64,000 bases of DNA from Candidatus Hinthialibacter antarcticus. GTDB taxonomy: Bacteria > Hinthialibacterota > Hinthialibacteria > Hinthialibacterales > Hinthialibacteraceae. The stretch spans positions 62,001-126,000 of the forward strand of contig JAVCCE010000057.1 of NCBI GenBank assembly GCA_030765645.1, written 5' to 3'. The position numbers and the translations under genes were made by a program. The notes under the pieces are model-generated. The model saw only the letters and a program-made list of their open reading frames with translations, had not been told where the DNA came from and did no database searches. Positions 1-6,609 of this stretch are shown piece by piece; position 1 is the first letter of the stretch, and each line of letters begins with the position of its first letter.

Positions 1-546
1 GAAACGCTTGACGTGAAAAAGGCCCTGTTAAAGCGTCTGGTCGAGATTGAACTGCCCGAAGTGGTGCGTGAAATTGAAACCGCGCGCCAAGACGGCGACC
101 TTCGCGAAAACGCGGAATACCACGCTGCACGCGACAAACAGAAACTACTGGCGTCACAAACGGCGGAGTTGCAAGAGCAATTACATGTCGCCAAATCGTT
201 TGATTTTGACGATATGGACCATGAAGCCATCGGCTTTGGAATGCAATTTACCGTGAAGCCCGCCGGGGCGGAACTTACCGAAGAATATCTCCTGTTGGGG
301 CCGTGGGAATCTGACCCTGACAATAATGTGCTTTCCTACCAGGCGCCGTTGGCCCGGATGTTTGTCGGGCAAAGCGCCGGAGAAACCATTGAAGTCGAAT
401 TGCCCATGCACACCGGCGTCTATGAAATCATTTCGATCCGCCCCGTTTCAAATGAACGGCTGCAGAAAATTATTGATCGGGTCCGCAAGGTGGAGATGGC
501 GTCAATTGCGGACCATTCAATAAGTGAAGACGACGAAAATGAGTAA
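1..546 (+). CDS. GreA/GreB-type transcription elongation factor, 3' part (5' end outside window)
   Basis: This is the C-terminal part of a transcript-cleavage factor that acts in the RNA polymerase secondary channel. The stretch DGDLRENAEYHAARDKQ is the hallmark of the GreA coiled-coil tip, with the acidic D/E pair. The following 100 residues fit the FKBP-like GreA C-terminal domain, followed by an acidic tail. The reading frame is open to base 1, and the usual GreA start region (MT.EG...L..EL) is missing. The GTG at 13 is therefore probably internal, and the gene begins upstream. Several PVC-type bacteria carry GreA domains at the end of much longer proteins, so a long N-terminal extension is possible. 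The family call is firm and the full length is unknown. Confidence 0.8.
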   Translation, partial: ETLDVKKALLKRLVEIELPEVVREIETARQDGDLRENAEYHAARDKQKLLASQTAELQEQLHVAKSFDFDDMDHEAIGFGMQFTVKPAGAELTEEYLLLGPWESDPDNNVLSYQAPLARMFVGQSAGETIEVELPMHTGVYEIISIRPVSNERLQKIIDRVRKVEMASIADHSISEDDENE

Positions 547-665
547 CCTGTAGCGGATGGACCCTTGGGGTAGCCTACGCTGCTTGATTGCGCTGAGAGG
601 GGCTGCTATTTTCCCCTTCGGCAATAAACCGATTATGAAGAATTGAAATCGAAAAAAGAGGAAAC

Positions 666-1082
666 ATGGAAACCACATTACTGTTAATCAAACCCGACGG
701 CGTCCAACGCAAATTCGTCGGTGAAATTATTTCCCGTCTCGAAAATCGCGGCTGGGACCTGGTCGGCATGAAACTGATGCACGTCACGCCGGAATTGGCC
801 AAAGAGCACTACGGCGAACACAAAGAAAAACCCTTCTTCGGCGAGCTGATCGACTACATCACCGAAGGCCCGATTGTTGCGATGGCGTGGCGCGGCGACC
901 AAGTGATTACCGCCATGCGCACGATGATGGGCAAGACCAACCCCATCGAAGCGGCGCCGGGAACCATTCGCGGCGACTTGGCGAACAACTTCACCCGCAA
1001 TATGGTGCACGGCAGCGATTCGCCCGAAAGCGCCAAGCGTGAAGTTGCGCTGTTTTTTTCAGACAACGAATTGGCCGGATAA
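666..1082 (+). CDS. ndk: Nucleoside diphosphate kinase
   Basis: This cytoplasmic enzyme transfers the gamma phosphate of ATP to NDPs through a phosphohistidine, balancing NTP and dNTP pools. At 138 aa it has the standard family length. It opens with the typical [12 protein letters not shown] strand, and the active-site histidine is His115 in NMVHGSDS. The kinase signature around APGTIRGDL is also present. An AAGAGGA ribosome binding site lies just upstream of the ATG. It stands alone between the GreA-type gene and a tRNA gene on the same strand. Confidence 0.97.
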   Translation: METTLLLIKPDGVQRKFVGEIISRLENRGWDLVGMKLMHVTPELAKEHYGEHKEKPFFGELIDYITEGPIVAMAWRGDQVITAMRTMMGKTNPIEAAPGTIRGDLANNFTRNMVHGSDSPESAKREVALFFSDNELAG

Positions 1083-1160
1083 CGCAAAAAATCGCGAGAC
1101 GCCTCTCTGCTTTTTCGCGGCGTTTGGCTATACTTATTGCTTGCCAGTACAGGATTCTAT

Positions 1161-1237
1161 GGCGGCGTAGCTCAGCTGGTTAGAGCACACGGCTCATATC
1201 CGTGGCGTCCGGGGTTCAAGTCCCTGCGCCGCTACCA
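1161..1237 (+). tRNA. tRNA-Met (CAT), elongator type
   Basis: A full cloverleaf can be drawn. The acceptor stem is GGCGGCG/CGCCGCT with a G-U first pair, and the D arm is GCTCAGCTGGTTAGAGC. The anticodon stem CACGG/CCGTG carries loop CTCATAT with anticodon CAT at 1195-1197. The T arm is CGGGG-TTCAAGT-CCCTG, and CCA is encoded. The initiator features (C1-A72 mismatch, three G-C pairs next to the anticodon loop) are absent, so it is elongator Met. The alternative is an Ile2 tRNA read after lysidine modification of C34. Confidence 0.9.
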
Positions 1238-1249
1238 AGAAAAACCAAC

Positions 1250-1283
1250 CGGCGGCTTCATTTAGATGAAGTACGCCGTTTTT
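1250..1283 (+). terminator. Rho-independent terminator of the tRNA-Met gene
   Basis: The stem is CGGCG-G-CTTCAT with a TTAG loop and ATGAAG-TA-CGCCG, followed by five T. It lies 12 nt after the tRNA CCA end and 11 nt before the hemL start, so hemL expression would need readthrough or a promoter not identified here. Confidence 0.75.
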
Positions 1284-1294
1284 CATTCAACCCA

Positions 1295-2572
1295 ATGACA
1301 AAAATGACTGCGGTACACAAAGAAGCTCGACAACTCATCCCCGGCGGCGTGAACAGTCCCGTTCGCGCATGGAATGCGGTCGGCGGCGATCCGTTTTTTG
1401 CGGCGAAGGGCAAAGGCTGCCTGCTGTTTGATTCTGAGGGCAAACAATACGTTGATTATGTTTGCTCATGGGGGCCGCTGATTTTGGGCCATGCCCATCC
1501 GGTCGTTGTCAAAGCGGTGCAAGAAGCCGCAGCCGATGGGCTGACCTTTGGTTGCCCGACCGAGCGCGAAGTAACGCTGGCGCGGTTGATTGTTGACGCC
1601 GTTCCATCGGTCGAGATGGTGCGACTGGTCAATTCAGGCACCGAAGCGACCCTGTCCGCGATTCGTCTTGCGCGTGGGTTCACAGGCCGCGATAAAATTA
1701 TCAAAATGGTCGGCGGATATCACGGTCATCATGACGCCCTTTTAGCGTCGGCGGGTTCGGGGGTTGCGACGTTGGCGATTCCGAGTACGCCGGGCGTTCC
1801 CGCGTCGGTCGTGCAAGATACCCTTCTGGTTCCATTCAATAACGCTTCTGCGGTCGAGGCCGCGTTTAATGAATACGCTGATTCAATTGCCTGCGTGATT
1901 GTTGAGCCGGTCGCGGGCAACATGGGCGTTGTGCCGCCGAAAGACGGTTATCTGCAAGCCTTGCGCTCGCTGTGTTCCAAAAATGATGCGTTATTGATCT
2001 TTGATGAAGTAATGACGGGTTTCCGCGTGTCGTACGGCGGCGCGCAAGAACTCTATGGCGTTACGCCGGATTTATGCACCCTGGGCAAGATTGTCGGCGG
2101 CGGAATGCCGATGGGCGCCTACGGTGGACGCGCCGATATCATGAAGAATATTGCGCCTGAAGGTTCGGTCTATCAGGCGGGAACGCTGTCCGGCAATCCG
2201 GTCGCGACTGCGTGCGGGCTTGCAACCTTGGAAATGTTAAAGCCGGGCGGTTTTTATGACGCCTTGGAAGAAAAAAGCCGCATTCTCGAAGCGGGCTTGT
2301 TCAACGAAGCCGAAGAAGCAGGCGTCCCCATTCAGATCAACCGGGTGGGGTCGATGATGACGGTGTTCTTTAGCGAAACGCCAGTGACCGATTTTGACAG
2401 CGCCGCTGCGTCGGATACCGAGCGTTTTGGCGCGTTTTGGCGCGGCATGTTGAAACATGGCGTGTATCTACCGCCTTCCGCATTTGAGGCGTGGTTTGTC
2501 TCAGCCGCCCATTCGAACATCGAAACCGAACGCACCCTCCGCGCTGCGGGCGAAGCCTTCAAAACATTGTAA
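1295..2572 (+). CDS. hemL: Glutamate-1-semialdehyde 2,1-aminomutase
   Basis: This PLP enzyme converts glutamate-1-semialdehyde to 5-aminolevulinate, the last step of the C5 route to tetrapyrroles. From the chosen start it has 425 aa, the usual length. The N-terminal substrate loop IPGGVNSPVRA is present. The PLP lysine is Lys265 in TLGKIVGGGMP, and the cofactor-binding DEV motif is at 237-239. The open frame extends upstream to 1202, but that part lies inside the tRNA and its terminator, so the ATG at 1295 is preferred. A second ATG follows at 1304, and neither has a strong ribosome binding site. The last 11 codons form part of a 164-bp tandem repeat that continues downstream. Confidence 0.95.
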   Translation: MTKMTAVHKEARQLIPGGVNSPVRAWNAVGGDPFFAAKGKGCLLFDSEGKQYVDYVCSWGPLILGHAHPVVVKAVQEAAADGLTFGCPTEREVTLARLIVDAVPSVEMVRLVNSGTEATLSAIRLARGFTGRDKIIKMVGGYHGHHDALLASAGSGVATLAIPSTPGVPASVVQDTLLVPFNNASAVEAAFNEYADSIACVIVEPVAGNMGVVPPKDGYLQALRSLCSKNDALLIFDEVMTGFRVSYGGAQELYGVTPDLCTLGKIVGGGMPMGAYGGRADIMKNIAPEGSVYQAGTLSGNPVATACGLATLEMLKPGGFYDALEEKSRILEAGLFNEAEEAGVPIQINRVGSMMTVFFSETPVTDFDSAAASDTERFGAFWRGMLKHGVYLPPSAFEAWFVSAAHSNIETERTLRAAGEAFKTL

Positions 2573-2900
2573 GTATGGGAGCGCGCGTGTCCACACGCGC
2601 ATGACATTCGCCTCTGTGGACGGAGGCGCTCCATACCTCAACGATTATTCATCCAACTGCAAGGGCTGCCCGCTTCGCGGCCTTGCCCTTGCCACCCTAC
2701 ATCCGCGCTGCGGGCGAAGCCTTCAAGACATTGTAAGTATGGGAGCGCGCGTGTCCACACGCGCATGACATTCGCCTCTGTGGACAGAGGCGCTCCATAC
2801 CTCAACGATTATTCATCCAACTTCAAGGGCTGCCCGCTTCGCGGCCTTGCCCTTGCCACCCTACCTCCGCGCTGCGGGCAAAGCCTTCAAGACATTGTAA
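2538..2900 (+). repeat. 164-bp tandem repeat (2.2 copies) including the hemL 3' end
   Basis: Identical landmarks recur at a spacing of exactly 164 bp: gcgctgcggg at 2541, 2705 and 2869, and the cattgtaa stop region at 2572, 2736 and 2900. Each full unit carries the last codons and stop of hemL and an imperfect palindrome (gtatgggagcgc ... gcgctccatac, with gtccaca/tgtggac inside). A segment agggctgcccgcttcgcgg follows. The copies differ by only a few substitutions, so the duplication looks recent. The hemL reading frame is intact. Confidence 0.9.
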
Positions 2901-2950
2901 AATATATCATATCAATCATCGCGTGTGGCTGTCTTGAAATATAAAGTCAG

Positions 2951-2990
2951 TGTCATTGCGAGGAGGCCGAAGGCCGACGCGGCAATCTCA
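2951..2990 (+). repeat. Dispersed TCATTGCGAGG...GCAATCTC palindromic element
   Basis: The sequence starts tcattgcgagg and ends cggcaatctca, a semi-palindromic intergenic element of a type that recurs in many environmental bacterial genomes. Only one copy was recognised in this window. Confidence 0.5.
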
Positions 2991-3026
2991 CCAATCGAAA
3001 AGTGAGACTTGCGCAGGCGACGGCAG

Positions 3027-3152
3027 CCCTTGATGCAACCAAACAAAAATATATCAGCCCTGTAGGGGCGCAGCGTGTTGCGCCCGAATCCCCCCCTGGC
3101 GCTTTCAGCGCCGTCCCCCCTTAAAAAGGGGGGCTAAAAGTGTCAATGACAT
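3027..3152 (+). repeat. Dispersed intergenic repeat, copy A (inverted copy at 27781-27910)
   Basis: About 125 bp match the reverse complement of 27781-27910. The shared blocks, in order, are ttgatgcaac, atatcagccctg, taggggcgca.cgtgttgcgcccg, aatccccccctggcgctttc, agcgccgtccccccttaaaa and gggctaaaagt, ending tcaatgacat. It contains two internal hairpins, ggggcgca/tgttgcgccc-like and ggcgct/agcgcc. No ORF is evident. The remaining bases 3153-3267 hold nothing recognisable. Confidence 0.85.
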
Positions 3153-3267
3153 TGATGCCTAATGCAGTGAAATCTCAATTGAATTTATAAAAAGTACCCA
3201 ATTTTCTAAAGAACCAAAAAAGAAAATTGCAGCGATGCTTTATGCAAAAATGAGCGCCTGTGATGCG

Positions 3268-4878
3268 TCAGTCTGCGGGTGCGCTGCCCCACCAGTCTTT
3301 ATTCGGTTCGAAGTCTTCACTGAGGAAATTCGCATGTTGCTTTTCGAGGCGCTCTTTGCCTGATGTTTGTTGCCTTTCCAAATAGGCATTTTTTAGCGCC
3401 GGATCAAATTGCGGGTCTTTCGTCGGGAAGGCTGCGGATGTTGAACGGAGCCATTGTTTGAGCCTGGCGAGCATGGCTTTTGCCCGGCGCGGCCTGGCGG
3501 CGAAGAGATCATTTTTTTCGCCGCCGTCTTTCTTAATGTTGTATAACTCACTGTGTTCATCTTCGTGATAATAAATAAGTTTCCATTGATCCTCCATAAT
3601 GATCGAGGACGGGTCGCCGCCTTGATTTCCATAGTGGGGATAATGCCAGAACAACGGGCGGTCTTGAATCGAACCACCTTTTAACACGGGGACGAGGCTA
3701 ACGCCGTCAACTGCCTGCTCTTTGGGTGCGGCAACGCCGGCGAGTTCTAACAAGGTGGGATACCAGTCAATGCCGCTTGCAGGGACGCTCGTTTCGGCGC
3801 CGGGGGTGGTGACTCCTGGCGCGGAGATATAAAACGGTCCGCGGATGCCGCCTTCCCATTGGCGCCCTTTGCCGCCGCGGAAGGGGAGATTGCTGGTCGA
3901 AAAAGCGTCGCCGGATGAGACGCCGCCGTTGTCTGAAGTGAAACATATAATCGTATTGTCCGTCAGGCCGTGTTCTTCTAACTTGTCCAACACCATGCCG
4001 ACAGCAGTATCCATGCTTTCGATCATTCCTGCATAGATGGGGCAGTCTTGTACCTGGCGCACGGAGAGTTTGCGGTCAAAGAGAAAGCGTTCTTTGCTTA
4101 GGCCTGAGGCTGCGGCTTTGTCGCGGTATTTTTTCCAAAGCGCTTGCGTGGTTTGAATTGGGCCATGTACGGAGTAAAAAGATAAATACGCCAAAAATGG
4201 CTGGTCTTTGTTTTGGTCAATGAAATCCGCTGTTTCCTGGCCAAGGCGAATGGGAAGCGGTTCGCCGTTCGGGCCGTCTTCTAAATTCGGGTTTTTGTAG
4301 GGAGAAAAGAAGCCGCCGCTGGGGCTGCCGACTTTCCAACCTCCTTTGTTCACCATAAAGCCATGGTCTTCGGGCCAGGAACCTTTGTCGCCCAAATGCC
4401 ATTTTCCGGCGAAAAAGGTTTGATAGCCAGCATCCCGCAACACCTCGGCGAGGTTATGTTCCGAGGAACGCAATGCGTGACTGTATTCAGGCGGCAAGTG
4501 ACTGTCGTGACGGTTGGTCTTGCGCCATGCTTCACCGGACGGGTCGCCGATCCAAGTTGTGATGCCGTGATTGACAGGATACTTGCCCGTAAGGATGGAT
4601 GCGCGTGACGGGCTGCATACCTGGCAGGTTGCATACCCGCGCTTGAACTTCATCCCCATTTGAGCGATACGGTCGATGTTCGGGCTTGCGTAATAACTCG
4701 AGCCTTCGTTGCTCAAGTCTTTTACGCCGAGATCGTCGGCAAGAATGAATACAATATTGGGCCGGGATTTTGTTGTGGATTGCGCTGCCGCATGTGCAAC
4801 TGGATTGATGCTTTTTACAGAGCACAAAGCCGATGCGGATACCGATAGAGAGGTTTTTAAAAAACGGCGACGATCCAT
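3268..4878 (-). CDS. Exported sulfatase (formylglycine-dependent, arylsulfatase family)
   Basis: This hydrolase cleaves sulfate esters, probably from sulfated polysaccharides. The N-terminus MDRRRFLKTS followed by an Ala-rich stretch is a twin-arginine signal, so the protein is exported folded. The metal-binding NIVFILADDLG follows at 41-51. The active-site motif CSPSR starts at Cys88, which would be oxidised to formylglycine. AGKWHLG and FTSDNGG, further metal and substrate motifs, are present. At 536 aa it has the typical length. GGAG sits 7 nt before the ATG. No sulfatase-maturing enzyme is encoded in the window. The exact substrate cannot be read from sequence. Confidence 0.93.
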   Translation of the reverse strand: MDRRRFLKTSLSVSASALCSVKSINPVAHAAAQSTTKSRPNIVFILADDLGVKDLSNEGSSYYASPNIDRIAQMGMKFKRGYATCQVCSPSRASILTGKYPVNHGITTWIGDPSGEAWRKTNRHDSHLPPEYSHALRSSEHNLAEVLRDAGYQTFFAGKWHLGDKGSWPEDHGFMVNKGGWKVGSPSGGFFSPYKNPNLEDGPNGEPLPIRLGQETADFIDQNKDQPFLAYLSFYSVHGPIQTTQALWKKYRDKAAASGLSKERFLFDRKLSVRQVQDCPIYAGMIESMDTAVGMVLDKLEEHGLTDNTIICFTSDNGGVSSGDAFSTSNLPFRGGKGRQWEGGIRGPFYISAPGVTTPGAETSVPASGIDWYPTLLELAGVAAPKEQAVDGVSLVPVLKGGSIQDRPLFWHYPHYGNQGGDPSSIIMEDQWKLIYYHEDEHSELYNIKKDGGEKNDLFAARPRRAKAMLARLKQWLRSTSAAFPTKDPQFDPALKNAYLERQQTSGKERLEKQHANFLSEDFEPNKDWWGSAPAD

Positions 4879-5250
4879 GTTACGTCTCCAATCATTAGGC
4901 GCATTGTATCAATTGCTCCGTTCAATGTGATTGGCAGTAAACATATCAGAAATAAATGGTGAATGCTATTGTGCAAAAGATATTGGTGGATGGCCATAAT
5001 ACTTATTCAGAAACAGGCTCCGGCATTTCACAAATTGACAAACCAATCAGGCGTGGGTGGAACTCTGGGAGCGCCTGTGCATAAGGGCTTGAAAGCCCGC
5101 ACTGAAGCGAGCAGAGTTGCGCCCATGCCTGATAGAGCGAAAGATCAAAGATTTACGAAAAAGCGTCAAAAAAACGCAATTCAATTGTTATTTTAATTTT
5201 ACTATCATGTAAGCGAGAAATTCGTGCTTTTACTTTTTGGGAGAAGCGAA
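4879..5250. other. Intergenic region between divergent sulfatase and pseudopilin genes
   Basis: These 372 bp must hold both promoters. The part next to the pseudopilin gene (about 5140-5220) is AT-rich. A short imperfect palindrome, ggcttgaaagccc, lies near 5089. No convincing -35/-10 pair with proper spacing, no RNA gene and no coding ORF were recognised. Confidence 0.5.
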
Positions 5251-5850
5251 ATGAAACGTGGATTCACGTTGATTGAACTGTTGATCGTCGTCGCCATTAT
5301 TGGCATTCTCGCGGCGATTGCTGTGCCCAATTTCTTGAATGCGCAGGTCAAAGCCAAGTCGGCGCGTTCGCTGGCGGATTTACGCGCGATACGGACTGCG
5401 CTCGAAATGTATAGCCTCGACCATAATTCGGTGATTCCCGACCCGACCGAAATCGGCGTGGTTGGCGGACAGAATGATGGTATGTGGGTGTGGCGCTATC
5501 TGACCTCGCCAACGGGGTACATTTCTTCTTCCGCGTTTTTTGATCCATTTGTTCCTGAGACCAACGAGTTCAGCGGCGCCGCCTGGGAAGCGGTCAAAGT
5601 GGGCGTTTACCATTTCCGAAATATTGTGACCATTCGTAAAGGCGGACAGGCCAACATCGACCCGACGGCGCGTTATGTCGCCCGCAGCCCGGGGCCGGAC
5701 CGCTGGTATATTGTGAACCCGCAACGCCTGATGACATGGATGGCGTATGAATCAAGCAACGGTTTAAACAGCGCCGGCGACATTGTCGTATGCGACAAAG
5801 GCATCCTCGGGCAGGGCTTTCAAGGCAACGAAGGCGCAGTGTCGTATTGA
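5251..5850 (+). CDS. Type IV pilin-like / type II secretion pseudopilin, orphan
   Basis: The protein is processed by prepilin peptidase and assembles into pilus-like fibres or a type II secretion pseudopilus. Residues 4-20 (GFTLIELLIVVAIIGIL) form the class III prepilin signal, with cleavage after Gly and the conserved Glu5 of the mature protein. The hydrophobic helix continues into AVPNFLNAQVKAKSARS. The remaining 150 residues are a globular G-type domain. The ATG at 5251 was chosen over one at 5224 because GGGAGAAG precedes it and the signal then starts at the N-terminus. No assembly ATPase or peptidase gene lies nearby. A second such gene is at 11020-11640. Confidence 0.88.
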   Translation: MKRGFTLIELLIVVAIIGILAAIAVPNFLNAQVKAKSARSLADLRAIRTALEMYSLDHNSVIPDPTEIGVVGGQNDGMWVWRYLTSPTGYISSSAFFDPFVPETNEFSGAAWEAVKVGVYHFRNIVTIRKGGQANIDPTARYVARSPGPDRWYIVNPQRLMTWMAYESSNGLNSAGDIVVCDKGILGQGFQGNEGAVSY

Positions 5851-5875
5851 AAAGAGCAAGCGATATCAATACGCA

Positions 5876-5906
5876 ACGGGCGGTCTTATGACCACCCGTT
5901 TTTTTG
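5876..5906 (+). terminator. Rho-independent terminator of the pseudopilin gene
   Basis: The arms acgggcggtc and gaccacccgt pair over 9 of 10 positions around a ttat loop and run into eight T residues. Confidence 0.85.
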
Positions 5907-6037
5907 TACTTGTGATAGGGTAATTTCATCTAGAGCGTTTGACAAAAACTGTGCGTTAAGCGCGCCCGTAGGGCTCAGCGATTAATACAGATATGCAAAC
6001 TCAATCCGCATATAATTCTGGCAACCACTATAAGAAT

Positions 6038-6502
6038 TTACTCTTCCAGCGCGGCTAACACTTTTTCGGTATGGCCGTCGACGCGCACCCGGCGGAAAAT
6101 CTTTTTGATCTTACCGTCTTTGCCGATGACGAAAGTGCTGCGTTCAATGCCGATGGATTTTTTGCCGTACATGTTTTTTTCTTTGATGACTTCGTACTTG
6201 TTGCAGACGGTTTCTTTTTCGTCGCTCAACAAAAGAAACGGCAGATCAAACTTGTTGATAAACTTTTCGTGAGAGGCCACGCTGTCGCGGCTCACGCCTA
6301 ACACCACTGCGTCGGCTTTGTCTAACACCTTTTGATTGTCGCGAAAACTACATGCTTCCCGCGTACAGCCGGGCGTATTGTCTTTGGGATAAAAATACAA
6401 CACCACTTGTTTTTCGCCTTTAAAATCTTTCAGCGATACTTTTTCGCCGTTGCTGGCGGGCAGGGTGAAGGCGGGCGCGGCTTTTCCTTCTTCAACTGGC
6501 AT
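6038..6502 (-). CDS. bcp: Thioredoxin-dependent peroxiredoxin, BCP/PrxQ type
   Basis: This cytoplasmic peroxidase reduces H2O2 and organic hydroperoxides using thioredoxin. The motif TPGCTREAC holds the peroxidatic Cys46 and the resolving Cys51 five residues later, the atypical 2-Cys PrxQ arrangement. At 154 aa it has the normal family length. The ATG at 6502 is preferred over upstream starts because GGAGG lies 8 nt before it and MPVEEGKAAPAFTLP begins like other BCPs. It is divergent from the large membrane gene at 6610. Confidence 0.94.
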   Translation of the reverse strand: MPVEEGKAAPAFTLPASNGEKVSLKDFKGEKQVVLYFYPKDNTPGCTREACSFRDNQKVLDKADAVVLGVSRDSVASHEKFINKFDLPFLLLSDEKETVCNKYEVIKEKNMYGKKSIGIERSTFVIGKDGKIKKIFRRVRVDGHTEKVLAALEE

Positions 6503-6609
6503 GTTGGGTTCCTCCGTCTCCATTCGTTGAATTGTAAACGCCGCCATTGTAGCATCGGTTTGAAGAACAGAATAAGTTTGACGGCCCAATGAACGATGAG
6601 GGGATATTG

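Noticed and set aside
1202-1294. N-terminal extension of hemL
   Set aside because: It lies inside the tRNA-Met gene and its terminator, and the family start matches the ATG at 1295.
2457-2768. ORF of 103 codons in the hemL tail repeat
   Set aside because: It is created by the 164-bp repeat, runs out of frame over hemL and has no ribosome binding site or family features.
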